From assembly GCA_035535015.1 (NCBI GenBank), contig DATLQU010000023.1:1-31886 (forward strand): DNA of 31,886 bases. Direction: 5' to 3'. This DNA is from Palsa-661 sp035535015. Its GTDB lineage: Bacteria; Actinomycetota; Acidimicrobiia; Acidimicrobiales; UBA8190. The position numbers and the translations under genes are program-made. Below are positions 16,286 to 25,612 of this stretch, piece after piece. Within the stretch, counting starts at the first letter, position 1, and each line of letters opens with the position of its first letter. The notes under the pieces were generated by a model. The model saw nothing but the letters and a program-made list of their open reading frames with translations, had not been told where the DNA came from and did no database searches.

Positions 16286-18313
16286 GTGCGCGACCGACCG
16301 GCCCCCAGCCAGATCCCCGACGGGCCCGGCTCCTACCAGTTCTTCGACGTCCACGGGCGGGTGCTCTATGTGGGGAAGGCCAAGTCCCTGCGCAGCCGCG
16401 TGTCGAGCTACTTCGCCGACCCGGCCACGCTGTTGGCCCGGACGGCGCAGATGGTGGCGGCGGCCGACCGGGTGGAATGGATCCAGGTGGCCAACGAGGT
16501 CGAGGCCATCCTGCTCGAGTACGCCCTGATCAAGCAGCACCGGCCCCGGTTCAACATCCGGTTGGTGGACGACAAGAGCTACCCCTGGTTGGCCGTGACC
16601 CTGCCCGACCAATGGCCGAGGGCGGCCGTGGTCCGGGGGCGCCGGCGGCCGGGGATCCGGTACTTCGGCCCCTTCGCCCATGTGGGGGCGCTGCGCGACA
16701 CGCTCGACCTGTTGCTGCGGAGCTTCCCCATCCGGTCGTGCTCCGACTCGAAATTGGAGCGGCACATCAAGCTGGGCAAGCCCTGTCTGATGTACCACAT
16801 CGAACGGTGCTGCGGTCCGTGCATCGGCGATGTCGAACGGGCGGAGTACGACGGCTACGTCGAGGACGTGATGAGCTTCTTCGCCGGGGCCACCGACCAG
16901 GTGGAGAAGCGGCTGCTGGCCGAGCGCGACCGGGCGGCGGCGGCCCTCGACTTCGAGGGCGCGGCGCGCCGGCGCGACCAGTTGGCCACCCTGCGGATGG
17001 CCGTCGAGCGGCAACAGATCGTCTCCGACCGGCCCGAGGACTTCGACGTGGTCGGCATCGACGACGAGCCGCTCGAGGCGGCCGTCTGCGTCTTCCATGT
17101 CCGGCGGGGTCGGATCGTGGGCCGGCGGGCCTTCATCATCGACAAGGTGGAGGACCTGACCCTGGCCGCTCTGGTGGGCCGGGTGCTCGAGCAGCTCTAC
17201 GGCGACGCCGAGCGGCCGACGACACCGCCCGGCCGTCGGGTCCGGGCCCAGAAGGGGACCGACGGCAGTGGCTGGACGTCGGGGGCCGGTGACCCGGTGG
17301 ACTGGGGGACCTGGGGCTCGGCCGACCCGGGCGTGCCCCGGCAGGTGCTCGTGCCCGAGCTGCCCGACGAGTTGGAGGCCTACGGCGGCTTCCTGGCCGA
17401 CCGGCGGGGGGCGCCGGTGGCGTTGCGGGTGCCGCAACGGGGGGGCAAACGGACGCTGATGGAGACGGTGGTGCGCAACGCCGGGGAAGAATTGGCCCGG
17501 CACCGGTTGCGGCGGGCCTCGGACTACGACAGCCGGGTGAAGGCGCTCGAATCCCTGCGGGCCGCGCTCGAGCTGCCCGCCGCGCCACTGCGGATCGAGT
17601 GTTACGACATGAGCCACATCCAGGGGACGGCCTACGTGGGCTCCATGGTGGTGTTGGAGGACGGGCTGCCCCGACCGTCGGAGTACCGGCGCTTCCGGGT
17701 CCGGGAGGTGGCGGGCAACGACGACTACGCGGCCATGGAAGAGGTGCTGACCCGGCGGCTGAGTGCGTTGCTCGAAGAACGCCGTCGGCACGCCGAGGGC
17801 GAGGCCCCGGCCCGGCGGCGGTTCGCCTACCCACCGCAGCTGCTGCTGCTCGACGGCGGGAAGGGTCAGCTGGGGGTGGGTGTCCGGGTGCTGGACCAAC
17901 TGGGGCTGACCGACGAGATCCCCGTCGCCGCGCTGGCCAAGAGCTTCGAAGAGGTCTTCGTCCCGGGCCGCGCCGATCCGGTGCCCATCCCCCGGGGCTC
18001 CGAGGCTCTCTTTCTCCTGCAACGGGTACGCGACGAGGCCCACCGGTTCGCCATCGGCTACCACCGGCAGGTCCGGGGCAAAGCGATGGCGACGAGCGTG
18101 CTGGGGGACATCCCCGGCCTCGGCCCCGGCCGGCGGGCGCGACTGTTGCGCGAGTTCGGCAGCCTGAAGGCCGTCCGGGCCGCCTCCGAGGAGCAACTGG
18201 TCGCCCTTCGGTGGCTGCCCGAGGCGGTGGCCCGGGCCGTCTACGGCCAGCTGCATGCCGTGCCCGGTCCCGCCCACTCTGTGCGGGCCTCGACCAACGC
18301 CGGGAGTCGGTGA
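16286..18313 (+). CDS. uvrC: Excinuclease ABC subunit C
   Basis: Dual-incision nuclease of nucleotide excision repair, 675 residues from GTG 16286. The N-terminal GIY-YIG domain reads IPDGPGSYQFFD...LYVGKAKSLRSRVSSYF. The Cys-rich segment is present with CSDSKLERHIKLGKPC and CCGPCIG. The UVR motif (LAERDRAAAALDFEGAARRR) binds UvrB. The RNase H-like nuclease has YDMSHIQGT and LLLLDGGKGQLGVG, and the C-terminal helix-hairpin-helix is IPGLGPGRRARLLREFGSLK. The frame is open back to ATG 16166, but the extra 40 residues are unlike UvrC. A CACAGT six bases before the GTG may be a weak leaderless -10. All three uvr genes are in this window, though uvrC is not in the uvrBA unit. Confidence 0.95.
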   Translation: MRDRPAPSQIPDGPGSYQFFDVHGRVLYVGKAKSLRSRVSSYFADPATLLARTAQMVAAADRVEWIQVANEVEAILLEYALIKQHRPRFNIRLVDDKSYPWLAVTLPDQWPRAAVVRGRRRPGIRYFGPFAHVGALRDTLDLLLRSFPIRSCSDSKLERHIKLGKPCLMYHIERCCGPCIGDVERAEYDGYVEDVMSFFAGATDQVEKRLLAERDRAAAALDFEGAARRRDQLATLRMAVERQQIVSDRPEDFDVVGIDDEPLEAAVCVFHVRRGRIVGRRAFIIDKVEDLTLAALVGRVLEQLYGDAERPTTPPGRRVRAQKGTDGSGWTSGAGDPVDWGTWGSADPGVPRQVLVPELPDELEAYGGFLADRRGAPVALRVPQRGGKRTLMETVVRNAGEELARHRLRRASDYDSRVKALESLRAALELPAAPLRIECYDMSHIQGTAYVGSMVVLEDGLPRPSEYRRFRVREVAGNDDYAAMEEVLTRRLSALLEERRRHAEGEAPARRRFAYPPQLLLLDGGKGQLGVGVRVLDQLGLTDEIPVAALAKSFEEVFVPGRADPVPIPRGSEALFLLQRVRDEAHRFAIGYHRQVRGKAMATSVLGDIPGLGPGRRARLLREFGSLKAVRAASEEQLVALRWLPEAVARAVYGQLHAVPGPAHSVRASTNAGSR

Positions 18314-18319
18314 GGGGAG

Positions 18320-20440
18320 TCAGCCCCGGCGGCGTTCCACCTGGAGACCGAGGCGGGCCACGGTGGGATAGATGTCGGGCTGCAGGAACTGGCCGCCCGG
18401 TATGGAGATGTGGATGCCGTCGGTGGAGCGGACGACGACGCCGTCGATGGTGGGGGTGAAGACACCGTCGGGATCGAGGAAGCGGTTCAGGTCGATCAGG
18501 GTGGTGACCGGTGCCGTGCGGGCCACCACGGCGCGGACGTCGCGGTTGAAGGCGTCGACCCGGGCCGGCTGGTTCTCGGAGAACGGGACCCCGGCGGCCG
18601 ACTCCTGGGCCGGGTCGACGTAGGGCATGGTGAAGAAGACGACCTTGGCTCCCGAGGCGGAGAGGATGCCCACGGCCTGGGCCATCTCCTTCTGGATGTG
18701 GTCGTCCCAGAGGGGTTGGCCGACATGGGTCCACCGGCCGCGGTAGAGGTGGTCGGAGACCTCCCAGCGGCCGAGCAGGACACCGACCACCTGGGGCCGG
18801 GTGCGGGCCACGTCGGCGGCCCAGACATGGGGCCAGTCCTGGCAGCCCGGGGTGGCCGGGCCGACGACACCGGAGAGGTTGACCTGGAGGGTGGGGTCGA
18901 GGTCGCAGCCGAGGACGGCGTTGTCCATCTCCAGGACCCCGAAGTTCTTGACGGAGCCCACCGAGAGGCCGAGGCCGAGGGTCTCGGCCACGGAGTCGCC
19001 GAGCAGCAGGAAGCGGATGGGCCGGCTGGTGAAGGCGCCGGCGGCGGCCAACTGGGCCCGTTCGGCCCGGGCCAGCTGCGAGGCCGTCGGGCGGGCGGCC
19101 GGGACGGGGCTGGTGGCGGGGACGGTGGTGGCCACCACCACGACTCCGGCCACCAGGCCGAGGGCGAAGCCCGAGAGGGGCGCCATGATCGGCACGGGCA
19201 GCCGGCGGAGCCGGCGGATGGGGGTCTCCACCCAGAACCAGGAGACGGTGGCGGCGGCGAAGGTGGCGGCGAAACGGGCCGCCAGCAGCGCCGGGCCGCT
19301 CAGGCCGGTGTGGGCGTTGTTGATGACCAGGAAGAGGGGCCAGTGGTAGAGGTAGAGGCCGTAGGAGATCCGGCCCACGAAGACCAGGGGCGGCAGTGAG
19401 CAGATCCGGGCCAGCAGGGTCCGGGGCCCGGTGACCACGGCGGCGATGACGGCCCCGGCCGAGAGGGCGACCAAGAGGAAGCCGCCCCGGTAGAGGATCC
19501 GGTCCGTTCCCAACAGGGCGTGGCCGGCCCAGAGCAGGACCGCCGCCCCGAGCAGGCCGGTCAGGGAGATCAGCCTCCGCATCCGGGCCGTGGCCTCCCA
19601 GCCGGCGGGCAGGATGCCGAAAGCCTCCCCGTTCCCGGCCGCCCGAGCTCCGGGCACGCGGCCGACGGCGCCCAGGGCGGCCAGGAAGGATCCGACCAGG
19701 AGGGCCTGGGCCCGGGTGTCGGTGCCGTAGTAGAGGCGGTTCACCGAGAAGCCGGCGGCGTAGAGGACGAGCATCTCGACGGCCGAGGCGAGGGCCCCCA
19801 CGCCGGCCACCAGGGCCAGGCCCCGGGGGCCGCGGCGGCGGAGGACGAAGAGGGCGATCAGGGGCCACAGGAGGTAGTACTGCTCCTCGATCCCGAGGGT
19901 CCAGGTGTGGAGCAACGCCGACGGGGCCTGGGACATGGCGAAGTAGCCCTGGCCCGAGAAGATGTAGCGCCAGTTGGCCACGTAGACCAAGGTGGCCAGG
20001 GCGTCCTTGCGGAGACTGAGCAGGTTGGTCGACGAGGCGTAGACGTGGGCGTAGAGGGCGATGCCGAGCAGGAGCAGGAGCAGGGCGGGGAGGAGCCGCC
20101 GGGCCCGGCGGATCCAGAAGGCCCGGAGGGCGACGGTGCCGGCCCGGCCGAACTCCCGGCAGAGCAGGCTGGTGATGAGGAAACCCGAGAGGACGAAGAA
20201 GACGTCCACGCCGAGCAGGCCGCCCCGGGCCCAGGAGACCCCGGCATGGAAGAACATGACACCGAGGACGGCGAAGGCCCGGAGACCGTCGAGGGCCGTC
20301 AACCGGTGATCGGGAGCCCGATCCCCCGATCCTGGATCCGGCGATCCCGGATGCGATGATGCTGGGTATGTCGACCGAGGGCCCGGGGGGCCGGTGACCG
20401 CCGTCGGGACGACCGGCCCGGCCTCCGACAGCCCGACCAC
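18320..20440 (-). CDS. AT3-SGNH acyltransferase (O-acetyltransferase type), start uncertain
   Basis: Integral membrane acyltransferase with an N-terminal acyltransferase-3 domain (about 10 helices) and a C-terminal extracytoplasmic SGNH domain. Such fusions acylate surface glycans or peptidoglycan. AT3 hallmarks are ALDGLRAFAVLGVMFFHAG, GVDVFFVLSGFLIT, IRRARRLLPAL and IEEQYYLLWPL. The SGNH domain starts at LLLGDSVAETLG (Ser of GDS) and ends with the Asp-His pair in DGIHISIPGG. The frame is open to 20566, but that part is antisense to the conserved core of the divergent acyltransferase. In-frame starts near the domain are GTG 20440 (706 residues, overlapping the divergent gene by 47 bases) and TTG 20302 (leaving a 91-base divergent spacer); neither has a clear ribosome binding site. 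It converges on uvrC with 6 bases between stops. Confidence 0.88.
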   Translation of the reverse strand: MVGLSEAGPVVPTAVTGPPGPRSTYPASSHPGSPDPGSGDRAPDHRLTALDGLRAFAVLGVMFFHAGVSWARGGLLGVDVFFVLSGFLITSLLCREFGRAGTVALRAFWIRRARRLLPALLLLLLGIALYAHVYASSTNLLSLRKDALATLVYVANWRYIFSGQGYFAMSQAPSALLHTWTLGIEEQYYLLWPLIALFVLRRRGPRGLALVAGVGALASAVEMLVLYAAGFSVNRLYYGTDTRAQALLVGSFLAALGAVGRVPGARAAGNGEAFGILPAGWEATARMRRLISLTGLLGAAVLLWAGHALLGTDRILYRGGFLLVALSAGAVIAAVVTGPRTLLARICSLPPLVFVGRISYGLYLYHWPLFLVINNAHTGLSGPALLAARFAATFAAATVSWFWVETPIRRLRRLPVPIMAPLSGFALGLVAGVVVVATTVPATSPVPAARPTASQLARAERAQLAAAGAFTSRPIRFLLLGDSVAETLGLGLSVGSVKNFGVLEMDNAVLGCDLDPTLQVNLSGVVGPATPGCQDWPHVWAADVARTRPQVVGVLLGRWEVSDHLYRGRWTHVGQPLWDDHIQKEMAQAVGILSASGAKVVFFTMPYVDPAQESAAGVPFSENQPARVDAFNRDVRAVVARTAPVTTLIDLNRFLDPDGVFTPTIDGVVVRSTDGIHISIPGGQFLQPDIYPTVARLGLQVERRRG

Positions 20441-22670
20441 CGCCGGTTCCGACACCGCGCCGTCCGACACCGCGCCGTCCGACACCGCGCCGGCGTCGCC
20501 ACGGGCCGTCAGGGGCCGGTACCTGCCCGCCCCCGACGGGCTCCGCGGCGTCTCCATGCTCTGCATCTTCGCTTACCACCTGCAGTACGGCTGGGCGGCG
20601 GGGGGCTACATCGCCGTCGACGTCTTCTTCGTCCTCTCGGGTTTCCTGATCACCAGCCTGCTGGTGGAGGAGTGGGTGGGGACCGGGGGGATCCGGTTGC
20701 GGGCCTTCTGGGGCCGGCGGGCCAAACGGCTGCTGCCCGGGTTGATGGCCATGCTGATCCTGTTGTCGATCTGGGTGGCGCTGACCAAGAGCGGGACCCA
20801 GATCGACCTGGGGACCGTCCGGTCGGGGGCGCTGGGCTCCCTCTTCTACTTCGCCAACTGGCAGCAGATCTTCCTGCACCAGTCGTACTTCGCCCAGTTC
20901 GCCGCTCAGTCCCCGCTGCGGCACACCTGGACGCTGGCCATCGAGGAGCAGTTCTATCTGGTCTGGCCCCTGGTGATGCTGCTGATCCTGCGGGGCTTTG
21001 GGCGCCGAGGCCGCACCCGGCGGGCGAAGGAGCCGATGGCCGTCGGCCACCACGGCGCCCACCTGCCGGGCGCCCACCTGCCCGGCGGTGACCGGCGCAA
21101 GACGATGGAGTCCTGGCGGCGGACCGGGTTGATCGTGACGGTGGGGGGGTCGCTGCTGTCGGCCGCCTGGATGGCCTGGCTCCGGCACCACGGGGCCTCC
21201 GTCAACCGGGTCTACCTGGGGACCGACACCCGGGCCTTCGACCTGCTGGCCGGCGGCGCCGTGGCCTTCTGGGCGGCGTCGCGGCCCGAGCCCGGCCGGG
21301 CCGCCCGGCGGGCGCTTCACCTGGCGGCCATGGTGGCTGTGGCCGTCTTCGTGGTCTGCTGGTGGCGCGACGCCATCCCTTTCAGCGCCGGCCCGCCGAG
21401 CTGGATGACCGACGGGGGCTTCCTGCTGGTGGCCGTGAGCATCGCCACCGTGATCGCCGACATCCGGCAGGTGGCCTACGGACCGGTGGGGGCGCTGCTG
21501 GCCGTCCGGCCGCTGCGCTGGGTGGGGAAGATCTCCTACGGGCTCTACCTCTGGCACTGGCCCGTGATCGTGGAGCTCTCGCCGGCCCGGACCGGTCTGA
21601 ACGGTCTGCTGCTCGACGGCCTGCGGGTGCTGGTCACCTTCGGTCTGGCCAGCCTGAGCTGGTACCTGCTCGAGAGCCGGATGAAGAAGGCCAGGTTCAC
21701 CGGGTGGCGCCGGCCGACCAAGCTCGCCCTCGCCCCCGTGGCCGTGGCGGTGACGGCGCTGGTGGCGGTGGCGGCCACCGTGCCGGTGACGGCCTCGGCG
21801 GGGCCGGCCGGTCGGACCCGGGTCGTGCACCGCGTCGGGGCGGTGCCCGGGGCCGGGGGACTGACCGGCCAGAAGCCGATCGCCCTGAACGGCACCCCGA
21901 CGGCGCAGAGCCCGCTGCATGTCACCCTGCTCGGGGACTCGGTGATGTTCGTGGATGCACCGGCCGTCCAGGCGGCGCTCCAGTCGACCGGGGTGGTGAC
22001 GGTGGCACCGCGGGCCATCGTGGGCTGGGGGCTCTCGACCGACCACAACTGGCGGCACGACGTGGCCGCCAACATCGCCGACAGCGGCGGCCAGCTGGTG
22101 GTGGCCATGTGGAGCTGGGACGACTCCTGGGCCCTGGCCCATCGGGCGCAGTACAAGAAGGTGCTCGAGCAGTTCGTCCGGGTCGTCCTGGCCCCGGGCG
22201 ACGGGGTGGCCGGTCTCGTCTTCCAGCAGTTCCCGACCCCCGGCCCGGTGGTGGGCGATGCCGGCTCGAGCCAGACGGCGGCCGACACGGCCAGCCGGCT
22301 GGCCGGGGTGAAGGTCTGGAACGCGCTGGCCGGCTCCATGACGAAGCTCTTCCCGGGCCGGGTGATGTACTTCCCGGTGGGCGCCTCGGTGGAATTGGGC
22401 GGGCACTTCAGCACCTGGCTGCCGAGCAACGGCAAGACCAGCCAGCCCAAGGCCGACTGGGTCAGGATCCGGATGGTTGACAACGTCCACCTCTGCCCGG
22501 CGGGGGCCACCCTCTACGCCGACGCCCTGCTGGCCGACCTGACCTCGCTCTACCACCTGCCGGCGCCGGCCTCGGCCTGGTCGACCGGCCCGTGGACGGC
22601 CGACCCGCGCTTCTCCCATTCGAACGGACTCTCCTCCACCCCCTGTCCCGACGACCACCCCCCGTCGTGA
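20394..22670 (+). CDS. AT3-SGNH acyltransferase, divergent paralogue
   Basis: A 758-residue membrane protein of the same domain design as the minus-strand neighbour. The AT3 domain begins APDGLRGVSMLCIFAYHLQY, then VDVFFVLSGFLITSLL and AIEEQFYLVWPLVML; GKISYGLYLWHWPV is the usual late motif. The extracytoplasmic SGNH domain has LLGDSVMF for block I and an Asp-His pair in MVDNVHLCPAG. The first 45 residues are low-complexity, including three SDTAP repeats. The GTG start is the only reasonable one before the domain. Its stop overlaps the GTG of the following membrane protein gene (GTGA), indicating translational coupling. The divergent pairing of two such enzymes suggests related but non-identical acylation of envelope glycans; the acceptor is unknown. 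Confidence 0.88.
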   Translation: MTAVGTTGPASDSPTTAGSDTAPSDTAPSDTAPASPRAVRGRYLPAPDGLRGVSMLCIFAYHLQYGWAAGGYIAVDVFFVLSGFLITSLLVEEWVGTGGIRLRAFWGRRAKRLLPGLMAMLILLSIWVALTKSGTQIDLGTVRSGALGSLFYFANWQQIFLHQSYFAQFAAQSPLRHTWTLAIEEQFYLVWPLVMLLILRGFGRRGRTRRAKEPMAVGHHGAHLPGAHLPGGDRRKTMESWRRTGLIVTVGGSLLSAAWMAWLRHHGASVNRVYLGTDTRAFDLLAGGAVAFWAASRPEPGRAARRALHLAAMVAVAVFVVCWWRDAIPFSAGPPSWMTDGGFLLVAVSIATVIADIRQVAYGPVGALLAVRPLRWVGKISYGLYLWHWPVIVELSPARTGLNGLLLDGLRVLVTFGLASLSWYLLESRMKKARFTGWRRPTKLALAPVAVAVTALVAVAATVPVTASAGPAGRTRVVHRVGAVPGAGGLTGQKPIALNGTPTAQSPLHVTLLGDSVMFVDAPAVQAALQSTGVVTVAPRAIVGWGLSTDHNWRHDVAANIADSGGQLVVAMWSWDDSWALAHRAQYKKVLEQFVRVVLAPGDGVAGLVFQQFPTPGPVVGDAGSSQTAADTASRLAGVKVWNALAGSMTKLFPGRVMYFPVGASVELGGHFSTWLPSNGKTSQPKADWVRIRMVDNVHLCPAGATLYADALLADLTSLYHLPAPASAWSTGPWTADPRFSHSNGLSSTPCPDDHPPS
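20451..20492. repeat. 15-bp tandem repeat (SDTAP) in acyltransferase N-terminus
   Basis: GACACCGCGCCGTCC occurs twice in full and once as a 12-base partial, coding an SDTAP repeat in the N-terminal low-complexity segment. It lies in the region where the divergent gene might also start. Confidence 0.85.
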
Positions 22671-24640
22671 CGACCGGTCGGCACCTGGCCCCCGGGAGCC
22701 GGGGCCGGACGCTGGCGCTCCACGCCGCCGTGATCGGCGGCTTCTCTTTGCTGTCGGTGGTGATGTGGTGGCACGTCTGGATCACCGGCCATCCGACCTC
22801 GACCCTGGTCTGCCAGTGCGGCGACATCTCCGAGGAGCTCGGCTACCTGGCCTGGACCCCCTTCGCCCTGGCCCATCTGCACAACCCGCTTCTCTCCCAC
22901 GCCATCTACGCCGGTCAGGGCGGGGTCAACATGCTGGCCAACACCTCGAACCTGGCCATGGGCACCCTGCTCGCCCCCATCACCTGGATCTTCGGCCCCG
23001 TGGCCACCTTCAACGTGGCCGTCACCCTGGCCCCGGTGGTCTCGGGCTGGTTCTTCTTCTGCGCCGTGCGCAGGGTGACCGGCTTCCTGCCCGGCCAGAT
23101 CGCCGCCGCCGCGCTCTACGGCTTCGCCCCCTCCGTGGTCACCTCCGTCACCGTCGGCCACTTCTTCCTGGCCTGGATGTGGTTCCCGCCGCTGGCCTTC
23201 CTCTGTCTCCATGACCTCCTGGTCAGCCACCGGCACCGACCGGTGACCATGGGGGTGGCCCTCGGACTGGTGGTGGTCGTCCAGTTCTTCAGCGGCACCG
23301 AACTGCTGGCCATGTCCGGGGTGGTGGCTGCCATCGGCCTCCTGGCCGCCGCCGTCGCCGCGCCGCAGCAGGCCTGGGCCCTGCGCCGGCGGATCGGCAC
23401 CGGACTCGCCGCCGCCCTGATCACCGCCGGAGTCCTCCTCGCCTACCCCCTCTGGTTCGTGATCGACGGCCCCCAACGGGTGGTGGGCCTGGCCTGGCCG
23501 GGGACCTCCCGCTTCGGCAGCTACCTGGGGGCCATCGTCACCGCCGGGCCCGGGGTCACGCAGGCCTCGCCGTTGCTGCGGTTGTCGGGCTATTACGGCC
23601 CGAGCGGGCCGCCGGTCGTCTTCCTCGGTTGGGGTGTCCTGATCTTCATCGCCGTCTCCGCCCTCGTCTGGTACCGGCTCCGGCTGGCCTGGGTGGTCCT
23701 GGCCATGGGTGTCGGGTCCTGGGCGCTCTCCCTCGGCCCCGGTTCCCGGAGCCACGGCCACGACACCGGGATCTGGCTACCCGACCGGGCCCTGCTCCAC
23801 ATCCCGCTGCTCAACCAGATCATCCCCGCCCGTTTCGCTTCCCTGACCGGCCTGTCGGCCGCGCTGCTCCTGGCCATCTCGGCCGACTGCTGGTGGAAGA
23901 GAGGTCGTCTCTGGATGGCCCGCCGCCGCTCCGCCGAGGCACCGACCCGGCTGCCGACCCCGGTGGCCGGCCTGCGGCGGCCGAGCATCGTCTGGGCCGG
24001 CCTGCTCACGGCGGCCCTGGCCGCCGCGCTCGTCCCGCTGGCCACCAGCTACCGCTTCCCCTTCGTCCTCGAGGGCGGGATCGTGCCGCGCTGGTTCAGC
24101 ACGGTCGCACCCCGGCTGCCGGCGGGCACGGTGGTGCTGACGGTGCCCTACCCGTCGTCGGGTCTGCCCCAGGCCATGGGCTGGCAGGCCGAGCAGGACC
24201 TGCACTTCCGGCTCGTCTCGGGCTACGCCATCGTCCCGGGCCGCGACGGCCGCCACAGCGCCGCCGCCTCGCCCCTCGGGGGCGCCGACGCCATCTTCGA
24301 CCGGCTCTCCTTCGGCCTGGCCGGCACCCCGCCGGCCGGCCGGCCGGCCGAGCTGGCCCTGGTCCGGTCGACCCTGCGGCGCTGGGGGGTCCAGGTCGTG
24401 GTGGTCACGAGCGTCGGCCGCGACCCCGCCTACGCCACCGCCTACTTCACCGCCGTCTTCGGCCGGCCCCCCCGGGCCGAGGACGGTTCCTGGGCCTGGC
24501 ACGGCCTCGACCCCGGCCGGACGCTGCGGCTGGCCCCCGGGGCCCTGGCCTCCTGTGCCGCGCCCGGGCCCACCGGGCTGGTGGCCGATCCCTCGACGTC
24601 GGCCCGCTGCGTCCTGGCCGCGGCCAGAAAGAGCGTCTGA
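22667..24640 (+). CDS. Polytopic membrane protein, GT-C glycosyltransferase-like
   Basis: A 657-residue protein with about 10-12 hydrophobic segments and a C-terminal extracytoplasmic-looking part of roughly 200 residues. The N-terminal loop CGDISEELGYLAWTPFALAH, then NPLLSHAIYAGQGGVNMLAN, matches a pattern (D...WxxxALxHxxNPL...GVNLMxNTS) seen in uncharacterised actinobacterial GT-C/YfhO-like membrane proteins; the acidic residues in the first loop fit the GT-C metal-site position. The GTG start overlaps the upstream acyltransferase stop as GTGA, so the pair is very probably one unit. A lipid-linked sugar transferase acting with the acyltransferase is an inference. The donor and acceptor cannot be told. 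Confidence 0.75.
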   Translation: MTTGRHLAPGSRGRTLALHAAVIGGFSLLSVVMWWHVWITGHPTSTLVCQCGDISEELGYLAWTPFALAHLHNPLLSHAIYAGQGGVNMLANTSNLAMGTLLAPITWIFGPVATFNVAVTLAPVVSGWFFFCAVRRVTGFLPGQIAAAALYGFAPSVVTSVTVGHFFLAWMWFPPLAFLCLHDLLVSHRHRPVTMGVALGLVVVVQFFSGTELLAMSGVVAAIGLLAAAVAAPQQAWALRRRIGTGLAAALITAGVLLAYPLWFVIDGPQRVVGLAWPGTSRFGSYLGAIVTAGPGVTQASPLLRLSGYYGPSGPPVVFLGWGVLIFIAVSALVWYRLRLAWVVLAMGVGSWALSLGPGSRSHGHDTGIWLPDRALLHIPLLNQIIPARFASLTGLSAALLLAISADCWWKRGRLWMARRRSAEAPTRLPTPVAGLRRPSIVWAGLLTAALAAALVPLATSYRFPFVLEGGIVPRWFSTVAPRLPAGTVVLTVPYPSSGLPQAMGWQAEQDLHFRLVSGYAIVPGRDGRHSAAASPLGGADAIFDRLSFGLAGTPPAGRPAELALVRSTLRRWGVQVVVVTSVGRDPAYATAYFTAVFGRPPRAEDGSWAWHGLDPGRTLRLAPGALASCAAPGPTGLVADPSTSARCVLAAARKSV

Positions 24641-24712
24641 GCCCGGAGTTCTCCCGGGGAGCCCGACTACCGTGGAGGGCATCAGGCCAGCGTTTCTCCC
24701 CCCTCCGCCGTC

Positions 24713-25612
24713 GTGACCGCACCGCCCTCCACCTCGGGCCGGCCCCCCTCCTCCGAGCGGGGCCTGACGGACTACGCCCTGATCAGCGGGATGTCCGGGG
24801 CCGGCCGGTCGACGGCGGCGGCCGCCCTCGAGGACGCCGGCTGGTACGTGATCGACAACATGCCCTCCTCGTTGCTCACCGAGGTGGCCGAGGTGGTGGG
24901 CCGGCCCGGCTCGGGCCAGGAGCGCGTGGCCCTGGTCATCGGACGCGGCGGCGGTCAGGTCGATCAGGCCCTGCCCGCCATCGATGCCCTGCGGGCCCGG
25001 GGTCACCGGGTCCGGGTCGTCTATCTGGACGCCCCCCAGGACATCCTGGTCCGCCGGTTCGAGGGCACCCGCCGCCGGCACCCCATCGCCGGGGCCAACG
25101 TGGAGGAGGCCATCGTCGACGAGCGGCGGTTGCTCGAGCCCATCCGGGACCGGGCCGACGTGGTGGTCGACACCGGCCAGCTGAACGTCAACCAGCTCCG
25201 GGTCCGGATCCTCGAGCTCTTCGCCGACGAGTCGGACACGGCCATGTGCACCTCGGTGGTCTCCTTCGGCTACAAGCACGGCGTCCCCCTCGACGCCGAC
25301 CTGGTCTTCGACTGCCGCTTCCTGCCCAATCCCCACTGGATCCCCGACCTGCAACCGCTGTCGGGCCTGGACGGACCGGTCCGGGACTTCGTGCTCTCCC
25401 AGGAGGCCACCGCCCCCTTTCTCGACCGGGTGGTCGACCTGGTCTCCTCGCTCCTGCCCGCCTACATGGCCGAGGGGAAGTCCTACCTGACCATCGCCAT
25501 GGGCTGCACCGGCGGCCGGCACCGGTCGGTCGTCCTGGCCGTCGAGGTGGCCCGGCGCCTGCTGGCCGACGGGGCCGGCCCGTCGGTCTTTCACCGGGAC
25601 GTGGACCGGTGA
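24713..25612 (+). CDS. rapZ: RapZ-family nucleotide-binding protein
   Basis: A 299-residue P-loop protein. Walker A is GMSGAGRST at residues 26-34 with Arg in place of the usual Lys, as in mycobacterial homologues. DNMPSSLL, VRRFEGTRRRHP, FLPNPHWIPDL and the C-terminal IAMGCTGGRHRSVVLAVEVA are all family hallmarks. In enterobacteria RapZ controls glucosamine-6-phosphate synthase via small RNAs; in actinobacteria the role is unclear. The GTG start has no ribosome binding site. TACCGT at 24668-24673 might be a -10 giving a short leader. The stop overlaps the GTG of yvcK (GTGA). Here the gene follows envelope genes rather than uvrC, its usual neighbour. Confidence 0.93.
   Translation: MTAPPSTSGRPPSSERGLTDYALISGMSGAGRSTAAAALEDAGWYVIDNMPSSLLTEVAEVVGRPGSGQERVALVIGRGGGQVDQALPAIDALRARGHRVRVVYLDAPQDILVRRFEGTRRRHPIAGANVEEAIVDERRLLEPIRDRADVVVDTGQLNVNQLRVRILELFADESDTAMCTSVVSFGYKHGVPLDADLVFDCRFLPNPHWIPDLQPLSGLDGPVRDFVLSQEATAPFLDRVVDLVSSLLPAYMAEGKSYLTIAMGCTGGRHRSVVLAVEVARRLLADGAGPSVFHRDVDR

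Noticed and set aside
17136..22658. 1,840-codon minus-strand open frame
   Set aside because: It spans uvrC and both acyltransferases in antisense or off-frame, with Arg/Pro/Gly-rich composition and no domain; GC-rich DNA keeps such frames open.
24641..24662. GC hairpin between the membrane protein gene and rapZ as a terminator
   Set aside because: The stem is interrupted and lacks a T-tract, so termination cannot be supported from sequence alone.
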